A DNA stretch of 64,000 nucleotides, from positions 239,466 to 303,465 of the forward strand of contig NZ_KE386953.1 in NCBI RefSeq assembly GCF_000429785.1. Direction: 5' to 3'. Every line of letters begins with the position of its first letter. Within the stretch, counting starts at the first letter, position 1. Shown piece after piece: positions 28,370 through 37,752 of this stretch. The translations under genes and the position numbers were made by a program. Under the pieces are notes generated by a model. The model was given only the letters and a program-made list of their open reading frames with translations, was not told the origin of the DNA and ran no database searches. Source of the stretch: Chitinibacter tainanensis DSM 15459 (GTDB taxonomy: Bacteria; Pseudomonadota; Gammaproteobacteria; Burkholderiales; Chitinibacteraceae).

Positions 28370-29824
28370 ATGACGCATCCGCTTCACGCCTTGCCCTTGC
28401 AGCCGCGCTTTACCACGCTGTCGCCACGTTTTTACACTCCGACGGTGCCCACGCCCATGCCGGGCGCCGAGGTGGTGGCGCTGAATCAGCCGCTGGCGCA
28501 AGCGCTGGGGCTGGATTTGGCGGCTACGCCAGATCTGGCCGATTATCTGCTGGGCAACCGCATCCCGCAAGGCAGCCAGCCGGTGGCGAGCGTGTATTCA
28601 GGCCATCAGTTTGGCGTGAATGTGCCGCAGCTGGGGGATGGCCGCGCGCTGCTGATCGCCGAATTTGCCGCGCCCGATGGGAAGATTTGGGAATGGCAGC
28701 TCAAAGGCGCAGGCCCCACGCCCTATTCGCGCCGCGGTGATGGCCGGGCAGTATTGCGCTCTAGCATCCGCGAATACTTGGCCTCCGAGGCATTACACCA
28801 CCTGGGTATACCCACAACCCGCGCCTTGGCGCTGGCCGCCTCGCCCCAGCGGGTGTGGCGCGAAACCGCCGAAACCGCGGCCGTGGTCAGCCGGCTGGCG
28901 CCCAGCTTTGTGCGTTTCGGGCATTTTGAATACTACTTTTACCAAGGCGAGCCCGAGCGCATTCGCGAGCTGGCCGACTGGGTGATCCGCCATCATTATC
29001 CAGCCTGCCAAGCCGCCGAGCAGCCCTATCTGGCGCTACTGCAGGCGGTGATTAGCCGCACCGCCACGCTGATTGCGCACTGGCAGGCGGTGGGTTTTTG
29101 CCACGGGGTGATGAATAGCGACAATATGTCGATTCTGGGCCTCACTCTGGATTACGGCCCGTATGGCTTTCTGGATGGCTTTGATGCCGGCCATATCTGC
29201 AATCATTCCGATGACAGCGGCCGCTATGCCTACAATCAGCAGCCGCAAATTGGTCTCTGGAATCTGCATTGCCTCGCCCAAGCGCTGCTGCCGCTGATCG
29301 AGCGCGAGGATTTACTAGCAGCCTTGAGCGACTATCAGCCGCAATTTGAAGCGGCGTTTGCCGCGCTGCTGCAGCGCAAACTGGGCTTTAGCCAATGGCA
29401 GGATGAAGATTGGACGCTGGTGACCGATCTATTCGAGCTGATGCAGGCCACGCACACCGACTGGACGATTTTCTGGCGCACGCTCTCGCATTGGCCCGTG
29501 CAGCAAAATAGCGCCGAGCTGCGCGATTTATTCCTCGCCCGCACGCAATTTGACGACTGGCTGGCGCGCTACGCGGCTCGACTGCAAGATGGCGTGGATG
29601 CCGCCAGCCGCAGCGCGCAAATGCTAGCCACCAATCCGAAATACATTTTGCGCAATCATCTGGCCGAGCTGGCGATTCAGGCCGCGCAGCGCGGGGATTA
29701 CCGCGAAGTGCAGCAGCTGGAGCTATGCCTGCGTCAGCCCTTCGCCGAGCAGCCCGAATTTGCCGCCTATGCCGCTTTGCCGCCCAGCTGGGCCAGCGAG
29801 CTCTCTGTCAGCTGCTCGTCATGA
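28370..29824 (+). CDS. selO: SelO/YdiU protein adenylyltransferase
   Basis: This 484-residue pseudokinase-fold enzyme transfers AMP from ATP to protein hydroxyls; the known role is redox-stress signalling. Family signatures are present: YSGHQFGVNVPQLGDGRA, QLKGAGPTPYSRRGDGRAVLRSSIREYLASEA, TRALA, and GVMNSDNMSILGLTLDYGPYGFLD, which carries the catalytic Asn and Asp residues. The C-terminal Sec/Cys found in some homologues is represented here by a terminal SVSCSS. A 47-bp element follows 3 nt after the stop. Confidence 0.95.
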   Translation: MTHPLHALPLQPRFTTLSPRFYTPTVPTPMPGAEVVALNQPLAQALGLDLAATPDLADYLLGNRIPQGSQPVASVYSGHQFGVNVPQLGDGRALLIAEFAAPDGKIWEWQLKGAGPTPYSRRGDGRAVLRSSIREYLASEALHHLGIPTTRALALAASPQRVWRETAETAAVVSRLAPSFVRFGHFEYYFYQGEPERIRELADWVIRHHYPACQAAEQPYLALLQAVISRTATLIAHWQAVGFCHGVMNSDNMSILGLTLDYGPYGFLDGFDAGHICNHSDDSGRYAYNQQPQIGLWNLHCLAQALLPLIEREDLLAALSDYQPQFEAAFAALLQRKLGFSQWQDEDWTLVTDLFELMQATHTDWTIFWRTLSHWPVQQNSAELRDLFLARTQFDDWLARYAARLQDGVDAASRSAQMLATNPKYILRNHLAELAIQAAQRGDYREVQQLELCLRQPFAEQPEFAAYAALPPSWASELSVSCSS

Positions 29825-29827
29825 TTA

Positions 29828-29874
29828 GGTATAGGGCTGTAGGCCACACCTAAAAAGGCCTTCAGCTTCATACC
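29828..29874 (+). repeat. 47-bp 3'-UTR element, copy 2
   Basis: Starts GGTATAGGGCTGTAGGCC and ends in a near-complementary arm (14 of 18 positions pair) closing with ATACC. It lies 3 nt after the selO stop, in sense. The rest of the gap to 30009 shows nothing recognisable. Confidence 0.7.
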
Positions 29875-30009
29875 CCCCCACCATACCGACCGCCGCAGCA
29901 CCAGCCGTCCAGCGGTGGCACCGTGCAGCCGCTGGGTGCTTGCTTGCTTACAGCCGCTGGCCTATAGCTGCACTATCGAGCGAGGCAGCGGCCAGGGGCG
30001 CGCATTATC

Positions 30010-30804
30010 ATGGGCCGAATATTGAACTATTGGCGGGGCTGGCGGAGCCTGCTCATGCTACTACTGGCCAGCCTCAGCGCCGCACCGGTCGCGGCCAGTG
30101 ATTGCCAGAGCGGGCTCAAAGTGGGCTGGGAAACTTGGGAGCCGTTTCATTACCAAGATGAGCAAGGCCAGATGCGCGGCTATGCGGTAGAAGTCCTGAA
30201 CGAAATGGCGCGGCGCAGCCAATGCAAACTGGTGTATCTGCAGCGTCCGTGGGTGCGCACCCTGACCGAGCTCGCCAGTGGCGAGCTCGATATCGCCATG
30301 GAAGCGCTCAAAACCCCGGAGCGCGAGCAGTATGCGTATTTTTCCGGCCCGTATAGCCCCACGATTATTCAGCTGATGTACAACATGCAACGGCAAAAAC
30401 GCTGGCAGGTGAGTGCGCTGAAAGACCTCACCCAATATCCCGGGCTGCGCATCGGGGTGGCGCGGGGCGATAGTTTTGGCAAAGAAATCGACGCTTGGCT
30501 CGCCAAAAAGCCGCCCGGCATTTTGGTGGATGTGGCGCCCACCATGCAGGCCAATTTGCAAAAACTGGCGCTTAATCGGGTCGACCTGGTATTTACTTCT
30601 TCGCTTTCAGCCGAGGCAGTTTTGCGCGATTTCAAGCTCAAGCACATTGCGCCGCTGCCAGTAAGCTGGGCGGTGGAAGACGCGCATTTTGCCTATAGCA
30701 AACAAGGCATGGATGAGGCCACCGTTGCCCAGCTTAATGCCGCACTGGAGGCCATGCGCAAAGATGGCACGCTTAAGCAGCTGATGCAGCTGTATCGCCA
30801 CTAG
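30010..30804 (+). CDS. Periplasmic solute-binding protein (SBP_bac_3 family)
   Basis: This 264-residue extracellular solute-binding protein has a signal peptide (LLMLLLASLSAAPVAAS) and a type II periplasmic-binding fold: KVGWETWEPFHYQDEQGQMRGYAVEVLNEMARRS, RPWVRTLTELASGELDIAMEAL, LRIGVARGDSFGKEIDAWL. Such proteins serve polar amino-acid ABC importers or act as free sensors. No permease or ATPase is next to it, so it is an orphan; ligand unknown. Its 3' end overlaps the decayed exonuclease gene on the other strand by about 30 nt. Confidence 0.85.
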   Translation: MGRILNYWRGWRSLLMLLLASLSAAPVAASDCQSGLKVGWETWEPFHYQDEQGQMRGYAVEVLNEMARRSQCKLVYLQRPWVRTLTELASGELDIAMEALKTPEREQYAYFSGPYSPTIIQLMYNMQRQKRWQVSALKDLTQYPGLRIGVARGDSFGKEIDAWLAKKPPGILVDVAPTMQANLQKLALNRVDLVFTSSLSAEAVLRDFKLKHIAPLPVSWAVEDAHFAYSKQGMDEATVAQLNAALEAMRKDGTLKQLMQLYRH

Positions 30805-31310
30805 CCGGCCCCGCACCGCCCTGCGCTGCGCGATAATGAATCGGCGCGCTAGCCAGTGGCAGCTGTAAAGCCTGCCAGACTTGCAGCGCGGCATAGGCAT
30901 CGTTGGCGGCATACAAGAGCTGATTATCCTGCAAGCGCGGGTTGGCCCAGTTCGAGGTCGTTACCCGCTTGGATTTGGTCAGCCGCTGGCCCAACACCAC
31001 CGCCACCGCGCCTTTGACGCCCAGCGTGCTGGTGTAACCTTGGCGGCGAAAAATCGTATTTAAATCCAGCACGGCATCGAGCTCCAGCCCGAAATTGCGC
31101 CGCAAATCGGCTTTATCCTATGAGAGCCCAAAGCCCACTTTGACCACCTCGCGGCTGGCCAATACCGCCTGCAGCAATGGCCGACATTCGGCGCGGCGAT
31201 TTTGTTGTATGTACCCGCCAAAATCGCTGAGCTGCAAGACCACCAGATGTTTCACCAACTCAGCCTGATCAGCGGCCACACCTTAAAGCATTTACTCGCC
31301 AGTGCTGCAG
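30773..31310 (-). pseudogene. Decayed RNase D-like 3'-5' exonuclease
   Basis: The C-terminal 110 codons encode a clear DnaQ/RNase D-fold exonuclease end (LELDAVLDLNTIF, TSTSNWAN-like TTSNWANPRL, LLYAANDAYAALQVW). Upstream in the same frame, EVVKVGFGLS runs into TAG (31118-31120), then continues DKADLRRNFG, an uninterrupted family match apart from the stop. Further upstream the match (AELVKHLVVLQL) hits TAA (31283-31285), and the expected FKV-type motif is in another frame, so there is also a frameshift. The catalytic N-terminal DTE region is not recoverable. The gene is dead by at least two lesions. Confidence 0.85.
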
Positions 31311-31356
31311 CGGCGATTTTGGTTTGGCAAGTGCGCTGGCATAGCACTCGGACAAA

Positions 31357-31749
31357 TTAGGATTTATAGAGATGCAGACCGATCAATAAGAAAAACAAAC
31401 CAAAGACACCAACAAACACCGCGCCGACGCAACGACGCGCGAAAGTCCATTCGGTAAATGCCTGTTCACCCAAGATGATTGAATTGACTTGAAAGCGTAC
31501 AAATAATGAGCCAAAAGCGTTGAGTACAAAGACCAGTAGCCAGCTAAACCCAAAATAAACCAGCGCGGCAATACTGATCGCTAAATAAAAGCCACCCAAC
31601 AACAGAAAAACAGCCCCAGAGATTGCTTGTGCCTGCGTGAAACGAAAAGCTGCAATCAAGCCAAAGCCCACGCTAGGATTGAGCACGATAGACAATGTCG
31701 GCGCAAGACGCAGTAAAAGGCTATTTTTCTCTAAGACAGTTTTTTCCAT
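31357..31749 (-). CDS. Hypothetical membrane protein, 130 aa
   Basis: No family recognised. Hydrophobic segments lie at about 14-36, 40-58, 62-84 and 106-126, i.e. three to four membrane helices, with few charged residues between. A cysteine and several aromatic residues occur near the last helix. It begins 29 nt after the tex stop on the same strand and may be cotranscribed with tex. Confidence 0.6.
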   Translation of the reverse strand: MEKTVLEKNSLLLRLAPTLSIVLNPSVGFGLIAAFRFTQAQAISGAVFLLLGGFYLAISIAALVYFGFSWLLVFVLNAFGSLFVRFQVNSIILGEQAFTEWTFARRCVGAVFVGVFGLFFLLIGLHLYKS

Positions 31750-31778
31750 CTGAAATCCTTTGCTTGCTCGACAGCCTG

Positions 31779-34070
31779 TTAGCGTTTTAGCTTGGCCAGC
31801 GCATCGGCCATCGCCGAATTACTAGGTGCTGCGGGCTTGGCGCTAGTTTGGCGTTCTGCAGTGCGTGGTGGCTTGGTTGCTGAGCGATCTGCGGGTTTCG
31901 CCTCATCATTGAGACGCATTGTCAGCGCAATGCGCTTGCGCGGCACGTCGACCTCAAGCACTTTCACTTTCACCACCTGCCCCGCTTTCACCACTGCGTG
32001 CGGGTCTTTAACGAAAGTGTTCGCCAGCATCGAGATATGCACGAGGCCATCCTGATGCACGCCAATATCGACAAAGGCGCCAAAGTTGGTGACATTGCTG
32101 ACCACGCCTTCGAGCACCATGCCCACTTGCAGATCACTGATTTTCTCAATGCCTGCCGCAAAGGTGGCGGTTTTGAATTCGGGGCGCGGGTCGCGGCCGG
32201 GTTTTTCCAGTTCAGCCAGAATGTCTTTCACCGTTGGCAGGCCAAACTGCGCATCGGTTAGGCTTTCGGGCGCCACCGCTTGCAGCGCGGCCAGATTGCC
32301 CATCGTACTGCGCAGGTCTTGCCCCAATTTTTGCAGCAGCTTTTCTACCAGCGGATAGGCTTCGGGGTGCACGGCCGAGGCATCCAGCGGATTTTCGCCC
32401 TGCATAATGCGCAAAAAGCCGGCCGCCTGCTCAAACGCTTTGGGCCCCAAGCGCGGCACTTTCAGCAGTGCTTTGCGGTTTTTGAAGGCACCATACTCAT
32501 CACGGTATGCGACTACATTGCTGGCCAATACTGGGCTCAAGCCAGATACCCTAGCCAACAGTGCCGCCGAGGCGGTATTGACATCCACCCCCACCGCATT
32601 CACGCAGTCTTCCACCACGGCATCGAGCATGCGCGCCAGCTCCGCCTGATTCACATCATGTTGGTACTGCCCCACGCCAATGGCCTTGGGCTCGATTTTC
32701 ACCAATTCGGCCAGCGGGTCTTGCAGGCGGCGGGCAATCGACACCGCGCCACGCAGTGAGACATCGAGCTGCGGAAACTCTTTGGCGGCCAATTCAGAAG
32801 CCGAATACACCGAAGCGCCCGCTTCGGACACCACGACCTTCACTGGTTTTTTGCCGTCGATCTGGGCGATTAAGTCGGTGGCAAGTTGTTCGGTTTCGCG
32901 GCTGGCCGTGCCATTGCCGATTGCAATCAATTCCACACCGTGCTTGTCACACAGCGTTTTGAGCGTATGCAGCGATTTATCCCAATCGCGGCGCGGCTCG
33001 TGCGGGTAAATAGTATCGGTGGCCAGTAATTTGCCAGTGGCATCGACCACCGCCACTTTCACCCCGGTGCGCAGGCCCGGGTCCAGCCCCAGCGTGCAGC
33101 GTGGGCCCGCGGGCGCGGCCAGCAGCAGGTCTTTCAGATTGCGCGAAAAGACTTTAATCGCTTCCAACTCGGCGCGCTCACGCGCGGCGGTGAGCAGCTC
33201 GTTTTCCAGCGAGACGCCCAGCTTGGTGCGCCACGCCGCGCGCACCACCTCGCCCAGCCACAGCTCGGCGCACTGGGCGCTAATGCCCACATGCCGCGCG
33301 ATGCGCTGCTCTGCGCTGCTCCAGATTTTGCTGCGCGCGCCGTTTTCGATTTCTTCCGGCAATTGAATGCCGATACTGAGGATTTTTTCATTCGCGCCGC
33401 GCAAGACCGCCAACACGCGGTGCGAGGGCATCACCGCCCATTTCTCGGCAAAATCAAAATAATCGGCAAATTTCGCGCCCGCCTGCTCCTGCCCTTTCAC
33501 CACTTTGCTGGTGACTAAACCGCTACTTTGTAAATGGCTGCGCAGCTGGCCAATCAGCGTGGCGTCTTCGCCCCAACTCTCCAGCAAGATGGCTTTGGCG
33601 CCTTCGAGCACCGCTTTGGTATCGGCAAAACCCTCGCACACAAAGCCCGCTGCCAGTTTTTCCGGATCTTGCTGCGGGCTTTTTAGCAATTGCTCGGCCA
33701 GTGTGGCCAGCCCGGCCTCGCGGGCGATTTGCGCTTTGGTGCGGCGCTTTTGCTTATACGGCAGATACAGGTCTTCCAGCGTTTGCTTATTATCCGCGGC
33801 ATCAAGCTGGGCGCGCAGCGCGGCGCTCATTTGCCCTTGCTCGGTGATCGTGGCGATGATGCTGGCGCGACGCTCGTCCAGCTCGCGCAGATAGCGTAAG
33901 CGCTCAGCGAGTAAGCGCAGTTGGCCATCATCCAGACCGCCGGTCACCTCTTTGCGATAGCGGGCGATAAACGGCACCGTGGCGCCCTCATCCAGCAAAG
34001 CCACGGCGGCGCTGATTTGAGTGGGTTTGCAGTTCAATTCCTGGGCCAGACGGTGCGCAAGGCTGCTCAT
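31779..34070 (-). CDS. tex: Tex-family RNA-binding transcription accessory protein
   Basis: This protein of about 763 residues starts [11 protein letters not shown], then the Tex N-domain ([26 protein letters not shown]), a YqgF-like RNase H fold ([17 protein letters not shown]), helix-hairpin-helix ([20 protein letters not shown]) and a C-terminal S1 RNA-binding domain ([32 protein letters not shown]), followed by a disordered Lys/Ala/Pro tail. I chose the ATG at 34070, which gives the usual family start; 34112 would add an atypical leader. Tex binds nucleic acids and affects transcription and toxin gene expression in other bacteria. Confidence 0.96.
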   Translation of the reverse strand: MSSLAHRLAQELNCKPTQISAAVALLDEGATVPFIARYRKEVTGGLDDGQLRLLAERLRYLRELDERRASIIATITEQGQMSAALRAQLDAADNKQTLEDLYLPYKQKRRTKAQIAREAGLATLAEQLLKSPQQDPEKLAAGFVCEGFADTKAVLEGAKAILLESWGEDATLIGQLRSHLQSSGLVTSKVVKGQEQAGAKFADYFDFAEKWAVMPSHRVLAVLRGANEKILSIGIQLPEEIENGARSKIWSSAEQRIARHVGISAQCAELWLGEVVRAAWRTKLGVSLENELLTAARERAELEAIKVFSRNLKDLLLAAPAGPRCTLGLDPGLRTGVKVAVVDATGKLLATDTIYPHEPRRDWDKSLHTLKTLCDKHGVELIAIGNGTASRETEQLATDLIAQIDGKKPVKVVVSEAGASVYSASELAAKEFPQLDVSLRGAVSIARRLQDPLAELVKIEPKAIGVGQYQHDVNQAELARMLDAVVEDCVNAVGVDVNTASAALLARVSGLSPVLASNVVAYRDEYGAFKNRKALLKVPRLGPKAFEQAAGFLRIMQGENPLDASAVHPEAYPLVEKLLQKLGQDLRSTMGNLAALQAVAPESLTDAQFGLPTVKDILAELEKPGRDPRPEFKTATFAAGIEKISDLQVGMVLEGVVSNVTNFGAFVDIGVHQDGLVHISMLANTFVKDPHAVVKAGQVVKVKVLEVDVPRKRIALTMRLNDEAKPADRSATKPPRTAERQTSAKPAAPSNSAMADALAKLKR

Positions 34071-34206
34071 GCTTGATGACTCACAAATGAAATAGTGGCG
34101 CATTGTAACCATGTCGGATGGCGGCCGTCATGGCATAATCATCGGCCGCAGGATGACTATTGGCAGACTGTAGCTGGCCCGGCGAGCTACAGCAGATGGT
34201 GAGGCA

Positions 34207-34977
34207 ATGACGGTAATCGCAGTGTTCAATCAGAAAGGCGGCGTGGGCAAAACCACCCTTTCAGCCAATCTGGCCGCCACGCTGGCGCAAAATGGCATCG
34301 CGCCGCTGGTGATTGATCTGGACCCCCAAGCCCACCTCACCGCCACCTGGGGCCTGAATCCGCGCGCCAGCCAAAGCATCTACCGCTTTTATCAGGGCAC
34401 CTCGCCACTCACCGACCTGATTCAAACCTCAGGCCCCGGTATTCATTTCATCCCATCGCATCTGGAATTAGCGCGGGTGGATTCGCAATTGGTGCGCCAT
34501 CGCGACCATATCTGGCGCCTAAAACTGGCGCTAGAAGCCGAAATGCTGGCTGGCAGCGGCACGCCCATCATCATCGATTGCAGCCCGATGCTGGGCATTT
34601 TGTCGTTTTCGGCGCTTCTGGCCGCTGATTTGATTCTGATTCCGGTTGCGGCCGAGTTTCTGGCGCTCAATGGCGCCTGCATGCTCGAACGCACGCTGTT
34701 TGGGCTGGAAAAATTCGATCGCCGCCGCGAGCGCCGCTATATCGTGAATCGCTATCAAGACGGCAACCCCACCCACGAAAAAGTGCGCGCCCAGCTGGAA
34801 AAGCATTTCCCGCGTGAGCTTTTGCGCACCATCATTCACGAAAGCAACGACATCATGGCGGCCGTGGGCGACAATCTGGATGTCTTCCGCTACGCCCCCG
34901 ATAGCTCGGCCAGCACCGATTTCAGCTTTTTGCTGGATGAATTAATCGAAAAAAACCTGATCGGCATCGAAGAATAA
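34207..34977 (+). CDS. Orphan ParA-family partition ATPase
   Basis: This 256-residue ParA/MinD-type ATPase has deviant Walker A KGGVGKTT (residues 10-17), Walker A' VIDLDPQAH (37-45) and Walker B-like IIIDCSPMLG. There is no N-terminal DNA-binding extension and no ParB or parS nearby, so it is not an ordinary chromosome-partition pair. Orphan ParA proteins in this class position chemotaxis, pilus or flagellar machinery. GGTGAGG lies 4-5 nt before the ATG. The FliD-like gene follows 66 nt downstream on the same strand, which favours a flagellum-related role, though this is inference. Confidence 0.88.
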   Translation: MTVIAVFNQKGGVGKTTLSANLAATLAQNGIAPLVIDLDPQAHLTATWGLNPRASQSIYRFYQGTSPLTDLIQTSGPGIHFIPSHLELARVDSQLVRHRDHIWRLKLALEAEMLAGSGTPIIIDCSPMLGILSFSALLAADLILIPVAAEFLALNGACMLERTLFGLEKFDRRRERRYIVNRYQDGNPTHEKVRAQLEKHFPRELLRTIIHESNDIMAAVGDNLDVFRYAPDSSASTDFSFLLDELIEKNLIGIEE

Positions 34978-35043
34978 GCCCACCGGCGGGCTGGTACGTT
35001 TTCTGCTTTAATCAAGCACAGCGTTCGATTGCCGAGGTGAACC

Positions 35044-35958
35044 ATGGCCCGTATTCCCAATGAGCTTAGCGCGCTGGCGCAGCAGATCAGCCAGTTCAAA
35101 ACCCAAACCCTCAGTGACTTGAATGGCAGCCGCGCCAGCGGCGCTAGCGCCTTCGACCTAAACCAACTAGCAGCAGGGTATCTGGCTGGCAGCCTTACTA
35201 ATACTCAATCAGCAGGCAATACCTCTGCCAGCACTGCAATCAGCAGCATCGCCGGCCTCTCGCCCACCGGGCGCAATCTGGCCCTACCCGACCCGGAAAG
35301 CGCGTACCGGATGATGAGCCACATCAATCAGCTGGCGGTGCAATATCCGGCCCAATCCAGCCGCCTGAGCACCATGCAAGAAGGCGTGAGCCAGCTGACC
35401 AAGCCAGCCGATCGCCTCGCTAGCCTCAGCCCAGCGGCAGATCTTGCCACGGTGCAGCAATCTTTGCAGGCGCTGGTAGATCAATACAATCAATGGCGTT
35501 TTGATTTTAATGCCGATCTGCAAGACCCTGAGCTGCTGGCAGGCACCCAAGCCGCGCAAGTGGCCCGCTATGAGCTGGCCCAAAGTATGGCCAGCCCATT
35601 TCATGGCGCCGAGCAAGGCATCCAAGGCATGGCCGTATTGGGCTTGAGTATCGACCCGGTGAGCCAGACCGCCAAGCTCGACCCCGCCCAGCTCGCGGCG
35701 CAATGGCAACGTCAGCCAGAAGCGGCCATGGCCGCCATCAATCAGTTTGGCGCGCATTTTAGTCGCAGCGCCAGTTTGCTGACCGAGCGTGATAATTTCT
35801 TTGCCAAACAGCAGGCCAATCTCGGCCGCGTGATTGAATACATGCAGCAAAATCTGCATCAATTGCAGCAGGAATTTGGTCTTGGCGACCCCGCACAACC
35901 CTCGCCCAGCGTGGCCCGCGCTTATGCCGATTACCAGCGCCGCCACGCTGCTGTTTAA
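35044..35958 (+). CDS. Hypothetical protein resembling the FliD C-terminal region
   Basis: This 304-residue protein has no signal peptide and is Gln/Ala/Ser-rich. The N-terminal 100 residues look unstructured. From about 125 on it is largely helical, and QGMAVLGLSIDPVSQTAKLDPAQL followed by AAQWQRQPEAAMAAINQFG mimics the FliD pattern of a short beta unit (LGI..D..G.L.LD...L) followed by a helix, ending in a coiled-coil segment (FAKQQANLGRVIEYMQQNLHQLQQEF). It is much shorter than real FliD. GAGGTGA precedes the ATG. A hook-associated-protein homologue or a flagellar accessory protein is a guess. Confidence 0.5.
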   Translation: MARIPNELSALAQQISQFKTQTLSDLNGSRASGASAFDLNQLAAGYLAGSLTNTQSAGNTSASTAISSIAGLSPTGRNLALPDPESAYRMMSHINQLAVQYPAQSSRLSTMQEGVSQLTKPADRLASLSPAADLATVQQSLQALVDQYNQWRFDFNADLQDPELLAGTQAAQVARYELAQSMASPFHGAEQGIQGMAVLGLSIDPVSQTAKLDPAQLAAQWQRQPEAAMAAINQFGAHFSRSASLLTERDNFFAKQQANLGRVIEYMQQNLHQLQQEFGLGDPAQPSPSVARAYADYQRRHAAV

Positions 35959-36141
35959 TGATGACGCACGATGTAGGGGCAGATTTCGCGAGCTAGCCCA
36001 TATTCCGCTTAAAACTAACACCTGCGGTTTCTGAACACTTATGACGATCCAGTCTGTCATTCGTGGCTACTTCGCTAATGAGCTATAACCTTCATGCTAC
36101 TGTCAACGACAGCTGATCGGCCAAAGCGGAACTCCACGCTC

Positions 36142-36282
36142 GAGGGCGTCCTAAATTTTGTGTAGACGGTCTCTTTGGCAGGAAACTTCCGTATTATCCA
36201 AAGACACCAGGATGCCCCCGTTTGAGGTACGACTTCCTCAGCAATCAACGAAGCCGATTTACACAAAATTCTGCACACCCTC
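36142..36282. mobile_element. IS256-type end pair: MITE or internally deleted remnant
   Basis: Inverted ends of about 26 nt, GAGGGCGTCCTAAATTTTG... (36142-36167) and its near complement ending ...CAAAATTCTGCACACCCTC (36256-36282), resemble IS256-family termini. Only about 90 nt lies between, including a second inverted repeat GGTCTCTTTGG / CCAAAGACACC (36168-36178 and 36198-36208). No transposase and no clear target-site duplication are present, so it is a dead remnant or a small non-autonomous element. Confidence 0.6.
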
Positions 36283-36375
36283 CATTAAGGAGACTCTATT
36301 GCTTCTGGAGAAAACCAGAAATCAATCGAGTTTGCCCCCATTGATTTACTTGGCTTTTTATATACCGCAGCTTGC

Positions 36376-36403
36376 GGTGCAATTCGCTACGCTGATCGGC
36401 ACC
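36376..36403. repeat. Small REP-like palindrome
   Basis: GGTGCAATTCGCTACGC... closing with GATCGGCACC forms an imperfect stem, the pattern of the GTAGGGTGC...GCACC repeats I recall as common in betaproteobacteria. An adjacent ACCGCAGCTTGCGGT palindrome (about 36364-36378) overlaps it. Together with the IS256-type remnant it is the only structure seen in the 35959-36474 gap. Confidence 0.4.
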
Positions 36404-36474
36404 CTACGGCAGAAGTGTGTTCGAGAGACTATCGCGATTGAACCGTACGGCCGTACAAAACACGGTCGACTTGA

Positions 36475-36913
36475 TTACACCTTGCCGCGATTTGTGGCTT
36501 TTTGCGAACCATCAGCCTCGACTTCCAGTGGCAAGGCATGCAAACTTTCGTCGCTTAGGCGTAAATACAATATGACCCCACCTAATTTTTCACCATGCCA
36601 AGCATCATTGATTTGCTGTGCAGAGGCCATCGTATTAGTACTTTGCTGTAATGAGAAAATTAACACCCGCATCCATGCATTAGAAAATTGTAGGTGTGCA
36701 CCAAGAGATTGAGTATCCAATTGCAAATCTGAATCAACATCTACTTGAGTTTTTAGCCCCAGCAAAATCAAAAGGCGGTCTGCACCTTGATAAATGGCCA
36801 GTTGATCGTTGTTGTCCCCCCCAACGACCCGGCAAAATCGTTGCGCCATTGCGTTCGCAATAATTATTGAATAACTCACTGCGTAGCTTAGCTTGCTCGC
36901 TTTGATTGTCCAT
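36475..36913 (-). pseudogene. Frameshifted hypothetical gene of the immunity cluster (G7 tract)
   Basis: Two overlapping minus-strand frames join into one plausible protein of about 145 residues. From the ATG at 36913 the frame reads MDNQSEQAKLRSELF...ATILPGRWG. At a run of seven G (plus-strand C at 36816-36822) it must lose one base to continue GDNNDQLAIYQGADRLLILLGLKTQ in the second frame, which runs to the stop at 36475. The upstream frame is not useful after the tract. It could be a true pseudogene, a phase-variable gene or a homopolymer sequencing error. The start lies 10 nt after the Imm49-type gene's stop, so it belongs to that operon. Function unknown. Confidence 0.65.
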
Positions 36914-36923
36914 CTTTAGCTCA

Positions 36924-37739
36924 TCAGGGTAATTGAATGTCGTTCATAAAATCATATGGATCTGCATAGCTCAAGTTCGGAGTCATCGGTAACCACTCTC
37001 GCGGAACATAATCCGACTGAGGATCGATTTCTATGCCGTGCAACCACGCCAACTTGGACAATACCAAAGCATCGACACTCAATAAATCCTCCAAGATAGC
37101 GAGATCATTTCTCGCCTTACGAACTCGTGGCATTAATAACTCAGCAAGACATTCTTCCATTGTTTTTATGTCTTTATGGACTAATGCCTGCAAATACCGA
37201 TAATCACACAATTCATATTTTTTTGTGCTTTTAGGTGGATCTGTGAGTGCTTTTTCACATTCAATCAGCAACTGATTCCAATCCCCTCGCAAGGCCAATT
37301 GATAAACCCAGCGTTGATGTTGGCGGTGACGAGGTTTTATCTGATCCTGATATAAAATGCTAAAGTCTAAATCCGTACCCTCAGGATAACGTTCAGGATA
37401 CCAAGCAACATGTTCAATTAAGCTCCGATTATTACTCATTAACGGCAGCCAGTAGCGATAAAACCAATAGCCCTCACTCCGATGCGGAAGGATATGCAAA
37501 TCAATTTTTGCAGCAACGTACATCCACTGACGAAATGCTACTAAATCACGCTCAGCATAAAAAGAGTAAAGTGCTTTATTTTCTGCAATAGAGGAAACGC
37601 CCTGCATGCAAGCCACAACATTACCTTGACAACCACCAATAATCTTTAACTTTCTTAACAAGCTCTCGTCACTACATAATGATTCGAACGAAAATTCCAA
37701 ATCAAGTATCGCTGCCGATTTTTTCTCTTCAAAACTCAT
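36924..37739 (-). CDS. Imm49-type polymorphic-toxin immunity protein
   Basis: This 271-residue soluble protein resembles immunity family Imm49. It has a helical N-terminus, then WYPERYPEGTDLDFSILYQDQ, a helical middle, and a C-terminal module RNDLAILEDLLSVDALVLSKLAWLHGIEID followed by YVPREWLPM and YDFMNDI, which is the part I recognise. Imm49 proteins neutralise cognate C-terminal toxin domains of Rhs, CDI or related effectors. AAAGGAAA precedes the ATG. The gene directly follows a toxin-tail fragment (13-nt gap). Codon use is visibly AT-richer than in flanking housekeeping genes, suggesting transfer. Confidence 0.6.
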   Translation of the reverse strand: MSFEEKKSAAILDLEFSFESLCSDESLLRKLKIIGGCQGNVVACMQGVSSIAENKALYSFYAERDLVAFRQWMYVAAKIDLHILPHRSEGYWFYRYWLPLMSNNRSLIEHVAWYPERYPEGTDLDFSILYQDQIKPRHRQHQRWVYQLALRGDWNQLLIECEKALTDPPKSTKKYELCDYRYLQALVHKDIKTMEECLAELLMPRVRKARNDLAILEDLLSVDALVLSKLAWLHGIEIDPQSDYVPREWLPMTPNLSYADPYDFMNDIQLP

Positions 37740-37752
37740 GCTGTAATTTCCT

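Noticed and set aside
36075-36278. 67-codon minus-strand frame across the IS256-type remnant
   Set aside because: It runs through both inverted-repeat ends and has no start signal; a by-product of the repeat, not a gene.
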